Shown: piece after piece, positions 1 to 12,600 of the stretch
Position numbering within the stretch: the first letter of the stretch is position 1
Layout of the letters: every line of letters begins with the position of its first letter
From: Oncomelania hupensis
Taxonomy: Eukaryota > Mollusca > Gastropoda > Littorinimorpha > Pomatiopsidae
Length of the DNA stretch: 64,000 bases
Direction of reading: 5' to 3'
Assembly: GCA_036898135.1 (NCBI GenBank)
Contig: CM072511.1
Span: forward strand, 33,934,139-33,998,138
Program-made: the position numbers and the translations under genes
Notes under the pieces: model-generated
What the model saw: the letters and a program-made list of their open reading frames with translations, nothing else
What the model was told of the DNA's origin: nothing
The model's database searches: none

Positions 1-447
1 CAATATTTGCAAGAGCAAAGTCAATTAATACAATATTAAAATAAGTTCTTAAACAAGTCAATGAAGGCATTTACTTAAAACGCTATAAGCCCTGATTGAG
101 CTATCTACAACAGAACATTCAGCTAGAAAAAAGGATACCTAAACTGGACAAAATTCACAATGGTATATCCTGTTCAAAATGTATCTTGTAATACCCAATG
201 GTCATGGAAAATGGCTCTACACAAGTCATCATCATGAATCCTCTGTAGAGATTATACATAATCACTGTCTCACATTCACTCATCACAGCCTATGACTGAC
301 CATGATTCAAGCAAACCTTCACAAAATAATATCGGTGAAAGATTTCAAACTACACGTAACACATCAAACCAAAGTACAATACTGATCCAATTTCGTATAC
401 TACAAAGACTGATATATATATATATATAAACAGTTCTTTAGTAATTG

Positions 448-453
448 TTTATT
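448..453 (-). terminator. Polyadenylation signal of the carbonic anhydrase gene
   Basis: Minus-strand AATAAA lies 62 bases past the stop codon at 515-517, so cleavage would fall around 420-435. It is the nearest canonical signal downstream of the stop. The rest of 1-447 shows no gene or recognisable repeat. Confidence 0.55.
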
Positions 454-514
454 AGAAAACCATGTCACAGATCATAATATCTTTTGTCTCTTCAATAAAT
501 GCCAGGATGGAACC

Positions 515-637
515 CTAGAAGTTGTTAGTAATTCTCCGCTTATGTAGATCCTGGATAGAGCGGAAGTTGTCAACCATCGGCATAAGATGACCGTCTTTGT
601 CTTCTTCTAAGCAGCTGAGTTCTCTAAACTTGTCCAA
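515..637 (-). CDS. Carbonic anhydrase terminal exon
   Basis: Acceptor TTGTGCAG leads into 40 codons and a TAG stop. The exon encodes LDKFREL and [13 protein letters not shown], the closing motifs of alpha-CAs (NFRPvQ). The protein ends in NNF with no membrane anchor or GPI-type tail. The retrotransposon LTR starts only 79 bases upstream of this exon's splice acceptor. Confidence 0.92.
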   Translation of the reverse strand: MDKFRELSCLEEDKDGHLMPMVDNFRSIQDLHKRRITNNF

Positions 638-3600
638 CTGCACAACAACAAAAGAAATAAATACATTTTAAAAATTAATAAAATAAATAAATAAATGCAC
701 ATGAAATACTAACATGTGTGACGACACGAGTTTTCAGATAGCGGGGAGAATTATACTTTTTACGAAGTTACACTTCTCCGTATATAGTGTACATAGAATA
801 GCGTGACCGATTTACTTTTTGCGTATGAAAGTGCAGTTTCGTAAAGTCCGTGCATAACGAAGAAGACAGGGAGTAGGCCAATTTCCGAATAGGGATACGC
901 GTAATAAAGAATGTGCATACTGACGAGAACTCGACTATTTGCTTGTGGCCGGTGCGTTTTTGGAGGGCAGAGTGGTTTGAGATGCTGTTGCGAGAGGATC
1001 GAATCTAACGAGGCAGCAACCCTGTGACAGAGGTCATTGTAGTGTAGGGTACTGTTGGAAGGGTGTGTTTATTGTTTATATAGCCACCCAAGGCCTTATG
1101 CCCTCGTCGGGATAAGGATGTTTAGAATTCGAGAGGAAGGATATTAACTACCATTTGTCAACGAATGTAGAGTTATATGCTTAAGGTGTGTGTCGTTCTC
1201 GATTGAACACCCACCAAGACTTAGTGTCTGTGACAGAGCTAAGGTGACCTCATCCTCAATTATAAGTGTTATTTGGAAAGTGAAATAACCAGCAATAGCA
1301 AGACAAAGTGACTCTCAAAAGACTAACCAATTGTATTTGTGACAGTGCTGTGTTGTGTTGTGGTGTTGGGGGGAAAAGGTGTGTCACAAGCCGAGGCCTA
1401 AAAGGTGAGCAAATCCTGTTATTCAATTCTTTAGTGGCGCACTCTGAGAACTGCGTACGCGTATGAGTGGTGATGAGTGTGGGGAAGGGGATGTATTTTA
1501 GGATGTATAATGAATTTTGTTGATTTTATATGATTTTCTTATGATTTTCTTATTGTATATGTGATGGGGAAATGTCGTTGCTGTTGTTGTTATAAAAGTG
1601 GGTCAAAGGTGACGATGGGGAATGTAGAGAGGGAGAGAGAGAGAGGGGGTGTATGTATGGAGAGAACGATAGAATGTATTATGCTGAACAAAGATGAAGC
1701 GATGATTATGAAGGAAGCATGTTTATAGTATAGTATGGCAAGGTAGTATGGAAGAAGGGAGATAATCGTGATGTGTTATAATTGTTGGGGGTGACGGTGG
1801 AGATAGTGGGAGGCGGAATGAATCAGGACTGTGTGGTTGAAGTGTGGTTGCAATGATTATGTACATTTATATAAATGTTTGTGTGTATAGAAGATGCGAA
1901 TTATTTAGCATCAAAGGTTGATTTATATTATTGAAATGTGTGTATAGCATCTTGTATTATTATCATGGTATTCATATACAGGTCAAGATGGTGGACGGAG
2001 GACGGCGTGTTATATTATATAGTGTTTATTGTTTTGTAAGCAGACTGTTAAGACTGTGTATATGCTTACAGGTGTGGGCGGTTACTTCTACCTATTACTT
2101 CTACCTGTTTCTTCTACGCATTATTTCAACGCTGTTGCTTCCGATGTTGCTTCTTATGCTGTACTTATGTTGCTGTTGTTGACGCTGATTGGGTTCTAGC
2201 CAGCCTGGGGGGTGCCTTTGCCTCTACAACAGAGTAGTGTTGTGGTGATCTCTGCCACTGCTGCAGGTTTTGCCTATGTATCGAGGCAACACCATTACAG
2301 GAGGTTTTCATACCTAATTCATGCACACACAGATTCACACTGCACCACACCTAAAAACATTCATTTAGTTAGAGAATCATCCGCTTATTGTGAAAGAGAC
2401 TGTTTAGCTCTCTGAGCTACTTGACAAGAACATTGAGACATTGCTTCTGTGCCACAGCTTCGCCTAGATAATAGTTTACGATTAAAGATTCAAACGCCAT
2501 TGCTTATTATTTGAAGATTTACATTTTGAATTGATTTGTCGATTTTGATTCTGTTGTACACACTTTGTAAAGAAACTGTTGTTGTTTGGTTCTGTTTGGG
2601 GTTTGTTACAAGGGGAGGTAATTGTTAGTTAGTATTGGGACGGGGGTCTTGTTAGGGGTTGAGGGGAGGTTAGTTCCCATTTGTCCTGTGTTTGTATGTT
2701 AATTGTGGAATAAAAGAGTGTGATTGTATTCTGGCATTTGTGTTAGTTTATTTTGTTTGAGTTTTATTCCTTATTCACTCGTTGTATGTGCTGACGTCAC
2801 AGAACCCGCTCGGGGGACGTGACATTTTGGTGTCAGAAGTGGGATAACTCATTTATTTTGTTAGGGTAGTGCCAGATGTGTATGTTGTGTGTTTGAGTTG
2901 TTGTGTGAAAGGGTACGCAGCGGGCGGTTGGCGGGAGTGTGGGTGTATTGCACTAGGGATCACACTCGGAGTGCAGCATTAACGGGGAATTGGGTTGCAG
3001 GGTTCACTTGCTCGCCTTTAGGGGTACGACGGTGAACGATTCCTCGGCTCCTGTGACTGTTGTGTTGCGTATTCATTCTGTTAGGTGTTTGTATCAGTTA
3101 AGTGTTATTTGTTTTGTGTATTACTAATATTTGTACTTCCCTTCTTTTCCGACATGGCTACGCGGGATGCTCGAGCCGCGATGCGCCGCGACGCTAGGAC
3201 CCGTAAGGAGGAGGTTGAGCAGGAGGAGCAGGACTTCGGTGATGACGGCTCAGTGACAGGGTTGTTGGAGGAACCTTACGCAGTAAGTACTCAAATGACT
3301 ATGCCTAAGATGTATGCCAAATCGCCCGGTGCACAGAGCAAAGTCGAGGTCGCGCTCAGCGATAGTGAGAGGTTCAGGCAGGTTGGGGAAAGTCTGGGTT
3401 TCCGAGACGGAGCGTTAGCGCACTATGTAGTTAGCGAGATGAGAAGGGAGGAAGAGCGGAGGGAGAAGGAAGAAGAACGGAGGGAGAGAATGAGGAGGGA
3501 GACAGCAGAGAGATTAGTTAGAGAGGAAGAAAAGAAAGAAAGAGAAGATGAGCGTCGACGTCTAGAAGCTAGATTGGAAGCTAGATTAGAGGCTGAGAGG

Positions 3601-6600
3601 GAAGACCGACGTCGGTTGGAGCAGAGGATAGAAGATGAGAAAAGGGAAGAGAGAGCGGCTAAGGAAGAGGAAAGGAGGATGTTTGAGATGAGGCTAGAGG
3701 AGGAACGTAGAATCAGAGATGAAGACCGAGCTGATCAGAGGGAGAATAGGGCTAGAGATAGGGGGGCAGCATACTCAGTCAAGCTGAAACCCTTGGAGGA
3801 GAGAGAGGATGTGGAGGCCTACCTCCAGATGTTCGAACGGGTGGCAGAGATTCAGGGTTGGAGGAGGGAGGTATGGGCGGTTAGGCTAGCGCCTTTGTTA
3901 CAAGGGGAAACCCGGGATACTTACCTTCGTCTAACGCCTGAGCAAGCCCAGGATTTCGACACTGTGAGAAACGCGCTGTTGAAACGCTTCAGGAAGGACG
4001 CTGACTACTATCGTAGGCAGTTTCGAGAGGCCAAGAAGGAAGCTGCAGAAACATTTCCTCAGCTGGTAGTGAGACTAGGGTCGTTGGTGAAGAAGTGGTT
4101 TTCGCTCGCCGACAAAGACATCACCGACGTAGAGCAGGTACTGGACACCTTCATTGGAGAGCAGCTTTTCTCCATCATGACTACCGAGTTAGAGATCTAC
4201 GTGAGGGAGAATCTACCTGAAACTAGCCATGCCGCAGCAGAGTTGGCACAGCGTGTGGTAGACGCCAAGCGGGCAGCATCAGCACCGGCGCCCGTACTGC
4301 CCAGTCAGAGACGCAGTTTTCCCAGACGACCGGAGGCTCCTCAGCAACCTAGCAACAGGGGGAGTCAGGGTCAGAAGACAGGGAGGACAGAAGGGGGTAG
4401 TGGGGTACGTCGTTGCTACCGATGTGGGTCGGAGAAGCATGTGGTCAAGGACTGCAAGGTCAAACCTCAGACAGTAGGCCAGGTTACAGTGGGACGGACT
4501 ATTTCCACGGAGACCGCACCTCGGGCTAGCGTGTGTGCAATCAAACCTTATGATCCATGGGGCCAAGGTAGGGCGAACGGGCAGGACGTTCGAGTATTGA
4601 GAGATACGGGGGCGGAGATAGGGGCAGTCGCGAGCAGGTTAGTCAAAGCAGCTGATTTGACGGGTCGGACTGTCGAGATTTGCTTGGCGAATCGATCGAA
4701 CGTGGGTCTGCTACCTACAGCTTGGGTGGAGTTGGATTGTGCGCTGGTCAGGGGGAGAGTGGAGCTGGTGGTTTTCGAGGACGGGCCCGATATCATCCTG
4801 GGTAACTGGGTAACGTTTGATAGCGGGGAAAGAGTCCGGTTTCCTTGTTCGGAGGTGAATGCGCGATGGCTGCAGCAGTGCAGACTCGGGCGCAGGTGAA
4901 GGCCGAGAAGAAGAGGGAGGTACCTTTAGCAGTAGTCGAACCATCCCAGATCTCTGTTAGCACCCCAGAGTTGATCAGGATGCAAGAGACCGACGAGACG
5001 CTCGCGAAGGCGAGAACGTTGGCACAGAGTGGTGAGGCGATAGCGTCAGGTAGGGCGTCAGCTGAGTTTCGCAAGAAGAAGGGGGTGTTGTACCGGGTAC
5101 ACACGAAGAGAGGTAGCCAGGTCACGCAACTGGTAGTCCCGAAACAGTTGAGAGGGGGGATCCTTCAGTTGGCTCATGATCCACCCATGGCTGGGCATTT
5201 GGGAGGGAAACGTACCAGGGAGCGGATCTGGGGAACGTTCTATTGGCCGGGAATGTGTGCCGAAGTACGGAGGTATTGCGCCAGTTGTCCAGAATGTCAG
5301 AAGGTAGTACTGAGGGGACGGGTGAGGAAGGTACCACTACAGCAACTTCCGCTGGGTGGACGAGCCATTCAGAGGGTGGCTGTAGACATTGTGGGACCCA
5401 TCAAACCCAAGTCAGATCGGGGTAACATGTACATCCTAGTGGTAGTAGACTATGCCACACGCTATCCCGAGGCTGTACCGCTCAAGGGCATAGAGGCAGA
5501 AAGGGTGGCAGAAGCGCTGTGGGAGATTTGGTCGAGGGTGGGCGTTCCTAGGGAAGTTTTGACAGATCAAGGGACGCAATTCATGTCTGAAGTCATGCGG
5601 GAGATGAACAGACTACTGTCGATCCACGGGAAAGCCACCACGCCGTATCATCCACAGTGCAACGGATTGGTTGAGCGATTCAACGGGACGCTAGTGTCCA
5701 TGCTCAAGAAGTTAGCCACAGAGCAACCTACAGCGTGGGACCGCTACATTCCAGCGCTACTATTTGCGTACCGAGAAGTGGCACAAGAGTCTACAGGGTT
5801 CTCTCCCTTCGAGCTTCTATATGGAAAGACCGTGCGGGGACCGATGGCTGTGTTGCGAGACCTCTGGACCAAAGAGATACAAGAGGAGGAGGTGAAACTG
5901 AGTAGCCAGTACGTGGTAGACTTGCGTAATCGCATCGAGGAGACGTGTAAGTTGGCGCAAGGAAACCTCAGAACCGCGTCAGCCAAGCAGAAGCGGCACT
6001 TTGATAAGAAGGCGAAACGGCGTTTGTTCAACGCAGGGGATCAAGTGTTGCTACTGTTGCCAGAAAAGCACAACAAGTTGCAGCTAGCATGGCGAGGACC
6101 GTACGAGGTGATCGAACGCGTGGGAGAGTGCGACTATCGGATCAGGATGCGTGGGAAAAGCAAACTATACCACGCCAATCTCTTGAAGAAGTTCCATACC
6201 AGAGCGACGGTGGCTACGATCGTCGTAGACGATGAAGGGGTAGAAGAGGATGAAACTATGCCGGTGTTTGGGGATATTCCCGTAATCACCTTGACAGCAT
6301 CAGAGACGCCCCGCGACGTGAAGATGGACGACAATTGCCCAGAAATACGAGGAGAATTGCAGGAGCTGGTGTGGCAGTTTGAGGATGTCCTAACCGACTT
6401 GCCACTACGCACTACACTGGACGTGTGCGAAATACGGGTGGACAGCGACATTCCAGTGAGGACGCGGCAGTACCCACTTCCCCATTCGCATCACGAGACC
6501 ATCAAGAAGGAAGTGGAAGCGATGCTAGCGATGGGCGTCATTGAGAGGGCCAGTTCGCCATACAGCTCGCCCATCGTGTTGGTAAAGAAGAAGGAGGGCA

Positions 6601-9600
6601 CGATGCGTTTCTGCGTAGATTTCCGAAAGTTAAACAAGCACGTCGTATTCGACGCGGAACCATTGCCGAACATCGACTACTTGTTTTCCAAACTGTCAGG
6701 GGCCAAGTATCTCACCAAGATCGACTTGACCAAAGGTTACTGGCAAGTGCCTATGAACAAGGGAGATAAAGCGAAGACTGCCTTTACAACGCCGGAGGGG
6801 CAGTTCCAGTGGACTGTAATGCCATTCGGGCTGAAGACGGCGGGAGCAGTCTTTTCTCGCATGATGCGGAAGTTACTAGCACCCCTGGGAATGTCGGAGA
6901 TCGACAATTTTGTCGACGACTTGTTGGTAGCCACCATTACCAAGCAGAGACACCTGGAATGCTTGGCACGTCTTTTCCTTAGGTTGCGTGAGGTGCAGCT
7001 ATCCGCCAAACCATCAAAGTGTTACTTGGGTTTCCGAAGAGTAGAGTATCTTGGGCACGTGGTTGGACAGGGAGAAATTCGTCCTGAGGTGTCAAAGATG
7101 GAGAGAATCCGAGATGCACCACGACCAACGACCAAGCGGCAAGTGCGCTCATTTTGGGGTTTAGCCGGATACTACAGGCGGTTCGTACCCAACTTTTCAG
7201 CGATTGCTTCACCACTACACGATCTGACCAAGGGAGGCAAGCCAGGGGCGGTACAATGGACCGAAGCATGCGAAGCTGCATTTTGCACACTGAAGGAGAA
7301 GCTGTGCTCTGACCCTGTGTGCTGTCTACCGGACTTCACCATACCATTTGTGCTACAGACAGATGCGTCGGAGGATGGAGTAGGGGCCATTTTGAGCCAG
7401 GACAGGGGACAGGGACTACAGCCTATTGCGTGTGCAAGCAAGAAACTGTCGAAACCCGAAAGGAACTATTCGACCATTGAGAGGGAGTGTCTAGCGTTGG
7501 TGTGGGGTGTGCAGAAGTTCAGTCAATACCTGTACGGACGTACTTTCGTAGTGCAGACTGACCATATGCCACTGCAGTACCTACAGCAGGTGAAGAACAC
7601 CAACAGCCGACTGATGAAGTGGGCGATCCGTCTACATCCATCGTTCAGGATTGTGGAACATACCACAGGGAAAGACGATGGACCAGCAGCTTTTCTCAGT
7701 AGGAGTATCGGGTAGCATAGCGGGTATTGAAATTCGCGTCGTAGTTAAGGTTCTTCAAGGTGTTAAGAACTGGGGGGGGGGTTGTGTGACGACACGAGTT
7801 TTCAGATAGCGGGGAGAATTATACTTTTTACGAAGTTACACTTCTCCGTATATAGTGTACATAGAATAGCGTGACCGATTTACTTTTTGCGTATGAAAGT
7901 GCAGTTTCGTAAAGTCCGTGCATAACGAAGAAGACAGGGAGTAGGCCAATTTCCGAATAGGGATACGCGTAATAAAGAATGTGCATACTGACGAGAACTC
8001 GACTATTTGCTTGTGGCCGGTGCGTTTTTGGAGGGCAGAGTGGTTTGAGATGCTGTTGCGAGAGGATCGAATCTAACGAGGCAGCAACCCTGTGACAGAG
8101 GTCATTGTAGTGTAGGGTACTGTTGGAAGGGTGTGTTTATTGTTTATATAGCCACCCAAGGCCTTATGCCCTCGTCGGGATAAGGATGTTTAGAATTCGA
8201 GAGGAAGGATATTAACTACCATTTGTCAACGAATGTAGAGTTATATGCTTAAGGTGTGTGTCGTTCTCGATTGAACACCCACCAAGACTTAGTGTCTGTG
8301 ACAGAGCTAAGGTGACCTCATCCTCAATTATAAGTGTTATTTGGAAAGTGAAATAACCAGCAATAGCAAGACAAAGTGACTCTCAAAAGACTAACCAATT
8401 GTATTTGTGACAGTGCTGTGTTGTGTTGTGGTGTTGGGGGGAAAGGTGTGTCACAAGCCGAGGCCTAAAAGGTGAGCAAATCCTGTTATTCAATTCTTTA
8501 GTGGCGCACTCTGAGAACTGCGTACGCGTATGAGTGGTGATGAGTGTGGGGAAGGGGATGTATTTTAGGATGTATAATGAATTTTGTTGATTTTATATGA
8601 TTTTCTTATGATTTTCTTATTGTATATGTGATGGGGAAATGTCGTTGCTGTTGTTGTTATAAAAGTGGGTCAAAGGCGACGATGGGGAATGTAGAGAGGG
8701 AGAGAGAGAGAGGGGGTGTATGTATGGAGAGAACGATAGAATGTATTATGCTGAACAAAGATGAAGCGATGATTATGAAGGAAGCATGTTTATAGTATAG
8801 TATGGCAAGGTAGTATGGAAGAAGGGAGATAATCGTGATGTGTTATAATTGTTGGGGGTGACGGTGGAGATAGTGGGAGGCGGAATGAATCAGGACTGTG
8901 TGGTTGAAGTGTGGTTGCAATGATTATGTACATTTATATAAATGTTTGTGTGTATAGAAGATGCGAATTATTTAGCATCAAAGGTTGATTTATATTATTG
9001 AAATGTGTGTATAGCATCTTGTATTATTATCATGGTATTCATATACAGGTCAAGATGGTGGACGGAGGACGGCGTGTTATATTATATAGTGTTTATTGTT
9101 TTGTAAGCAGACTGTTAAGACTGTGTATATGCTTACAGGTGTGGGCGGTTACTTCTACCTATTACTTCTACCTGTTTCTTCTACGCATTATTTCAACGCT
9201 GTTGCTTCCGATGTTGCTTCTTATGCTGTACTTATGTTGCTGTTGTTGACGCTGATTGGGTTCTAGCCAGCCTGGGGGGTGCCTTTGCCTCTACAACAGA
9301 GTAGTGTTGTGGTGATCTCTGCCACTGCTGCAGGTTTTGCCTATGTATCGAGGCAACACCATTACAGGAGGTTTTCATACCTAATTCATGCACACACAGA
9401 TTCACACTGCACCACACCTAAAAACATTCATTTAGTTAGAAGAATCATCCGCTTATTGTGAAAGAGACTGTTTAGCTCTCTGAGCTACTTGACAAGAACA
9501 TTGAGACATTGCTTCTGTGCCACAGCTTCGCCTAGATAATAGTTTACGATTAAAGATTCAAACGCCATTGCTTATTATTTGAAGATTTACATTTTGAATT

Positions 9601-12600
9601 GATTTGTCGATTTTTATTCTGTTGTACACACTTTGTAAAGAAACTGTTGTTGTTTGGTTCTGTTTGGGGTTTGTTACAAGGGGAGGTAATTGTTAGTTAG
9701 TATTGGGACGGGGGTCTTGTTAGGGGTTGAGGGGAGGTTAGTTCCCATTTGTCCTGTGTTTGTATGTTAATTGTGGAATAAAAGAGTGTGATTGTATTCT
9801 GGCATTTGTGTTAGTTTATTTTGTTTGAGTTTTATTCCTTATTCACTCGTTGTATGTGCTGACGTCACAGAACCCGCTCGGGGGACGTGACAACATGGTT
9901 GTGGGAAAACTGATTTGCTCAAGTTTAAAAAACAACAACAAAAGAATAAGTGAGCATCACATAATAAGAAAGCTCAAGTAGTAGATGTAACAACTTAAAT
10001 GTAGTTAATTGAAATATTTCCATTCTAATTTTAAAAAAAATTAACTTTAACATCAACATCCCTTGTTTCTGAGTTTGTGGCAATAGTATTTTAATTTTCA
10101 AATCACAAAAAGAGACTTCTTTTCTCCAAACTGTCTTTTATTTAAATCTTGATCGTTGAGAACATTTTTAGTCTGCTGTGTTCTATCATATTAAGTTTTT
10201 CTTATCTCATTTGTCAAAACCTGAATATCTCACCTGATTGCTGGAGATGGGTACTGCATCACTGAACAGAGTCCAGATGACAACTTCACTGCAAGGAGGA
10301 GTAGTAAGACTGCCTTGGTATCTGTAGTACTTGTCAACGTCATCAGGTAGCAGAGTCCTCATTGGCACAGGTTTCATTTTGTAATGATTACCTGCAAAAT
10401 CAAAATGGTTTCAAAGTAACAACCGCTCAAGTGATGGCAACAATTAAAATTAAAAATCAATTCAAGAGGTGAACAAGTTTGTTTAAAATAAAAGTTTTAG
10501 TTTATTAGTAAATTCTTAAGTAAAAACTAGAAAGGCAAACCCATATGACTCACATGCTCCTTGCGGAACTTGCAATATTTAACATGAAAATGACAGCACA
10601 GGAAAAAACCAACCACAAAATGAAACAGTGGCATTAAAATGCAAAGTAATACCGACTTTGATCTTTCTATGCTCCTGACTTTGAAATAACCTTGACCTCT
10701 GGCTCCAAATACACTCATGTAATATTTAAAAAAAAAAAAAAACATTACTATAGCAAAAGTTGTATTACGCTTTTAAAAAAAAGTGATCCCCGGAAGAACT
10801 TTACTTTCAGTGACCTTGACCTTGGGGTAATCTTGACCTTCATGTATGTGACCTCTCATTCTCATGAATGATCAAATAATCCAATGTTGTTGTACACTTT
10901 GTGTAAAATAGAGCCATTCCTCTGCATGATTACCTATTTTTAGTATTTTTTTGCAAGGCCTAAATTGACCCTTTCAAGATCAATGCAAAATCGGAACACT
11001 TATAAAAGATCAATCTATCACCTCTAAATACAAGTTTGAACTTTATATCTCTCAAGGTTTAGGGTCAAATCACTTCAAAGTACCTATACTAAATAACTTT
11101 GGTCAGCTCCAGTGACCTTGACTTTGGAGTGAGGTTGATCAAATGTGCATAGGAATTGTGTCTCATGGATATCTGTCATGCATCAAAGAATCATAAGTTC
11201 AATATTAATAACTTAGAAAAAAAATTGAAATTTTGTTAAATTTGTCATTTTTATGACTAACATTTGTTGACCCTGTGACTTGACCTTGAGGTGAAGTCAT
11301 TCATTCACTGATCATTTATGAGGTCTCGTGGATATACAACATCTTCCCAAGTTTGGTTATGATACTTGAAATAGATTCTGAGATATTAATCCACTTGCAA
11401 GTTTTGCACATTCAGATGGCGGACGGAGGACAACAGACGGTGGACAACGCACAGGCAGACGAAGGCACTGACAACAATTGTTTTTTAAATGTCATTTTTG
11501 GACTATTTAGGATAGGACTCACTTGCACAGGTTTGTTAAAATCTTGATCTTGAAATTTTATATATATATTTTTTGTGGTTGGGGTGGGGGGAGAGAAAGG
11601 GGGAGGTGGTGTTGGGTGGGAAGGGGGTGGGGGTGGGAATACATAGACTCACATTGCTATGCATGTGAGTTAAGTGTTATGAAATTACACCTATTTTCCT
11701 TGTTACTTCTAAACACAAGATTCATAATGACAACATCAAATTACTTCACACAGAATTTATACATCATAAGGTAGACTAGGTTTTCTTGTAATGTTTAAGT
11801 CAATTTGAGAAGAGAGGTATGCGGGATCACCCTTTTCATACAATCTAGGGTGTACAACAGTTGGTTTGTTTGGTTTGAATAACATTACACACAGATGCGA
11901 TCTCCAATGCATTAGTATAAGAAAAATCTCAACAAAATGACAGCCATAATGGAAAGTTTGTACAGTATTGCAATTGTATAACAAAAGGTTTGATCTTCAT
12001 GGAAATGCTGTAAAAACTCCTTACAATGACTATGATCTACAAACTGGTTTCAAATGTGAACGTACCTGGCCCTCGTATATGTTTCAGTGCCCTCACCAAG
12101 GGTTCATACTGTGTATTGTCTTCTCTGCTTACCTGTAAAACAGAAGTAAAACAAACAATGATAATAACAAACATGTTAAAAAAGCTGCAATTAACTATAA
12201 TTTCTGGATACCTGAAAACTACAAAATGAAAAGTAAATATTCCTTAGAGGAAAGATAAAACAACGAAACTGCCGAAAAACTGATGAAACCCATAATTGTA
12301 TTCCAGTGTTAAACTTTATTATACTCCCTGTAGTTCTATTTCTGATACATCCATGTATTTTTAAAAATATTATTAACTGTTCTCATCAGTCATCCAGATG
12401 GGATGAAAGTAAAAACTAACGAACTGAACTGTGTGTACAAAACTCACCTCAAAGAACGTGCCCAGCACTAACAACCCATCGGAATGATTCAAAGCATTGT
12501 TGGCAGTTCCATAGTCCTGGTTGAAGGTCACAACATGCATCTGAAACAAGGCAGCACATAAAATACATTTATCTTAGGTTTGACAATAAATAGCTTTTGC

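Larger units (their letters stand above)
717..9892 (+). mobile_element. Complete LTR retrotransposon, Gmr1-like Ty3/gypsy, in carbonic anhydrase intron
   Basis: The element is 9,176 bases with two 2,108-base LTRs (TGTGACG start, GTGACA end), a tRNA primer site, a polypurine tract and two long intact frames. Flanking target duplications are ACATG at 712-716 and 9893-9897. The two LTRs differ at only four positions that I can find (two single-base indels, two substitutions), so insertion is recent. Pol order is protease, integrase, reverse transcriptase, RNase H. That copia-like order in a Ty3/gypsy-type enzyme set is the hallmark of the Gmr1-like group. It lies antisense to the host gene. Without it the intron would be about 415 bases. 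Confidence 0.95.

Noticed and set aside
1931..2415. Short frames repeated at 8998-9461
   Set aside because: They recur only because they lie in the two LTRs of element 1. One differs by an indel between the copies, and there are no protein motifs.
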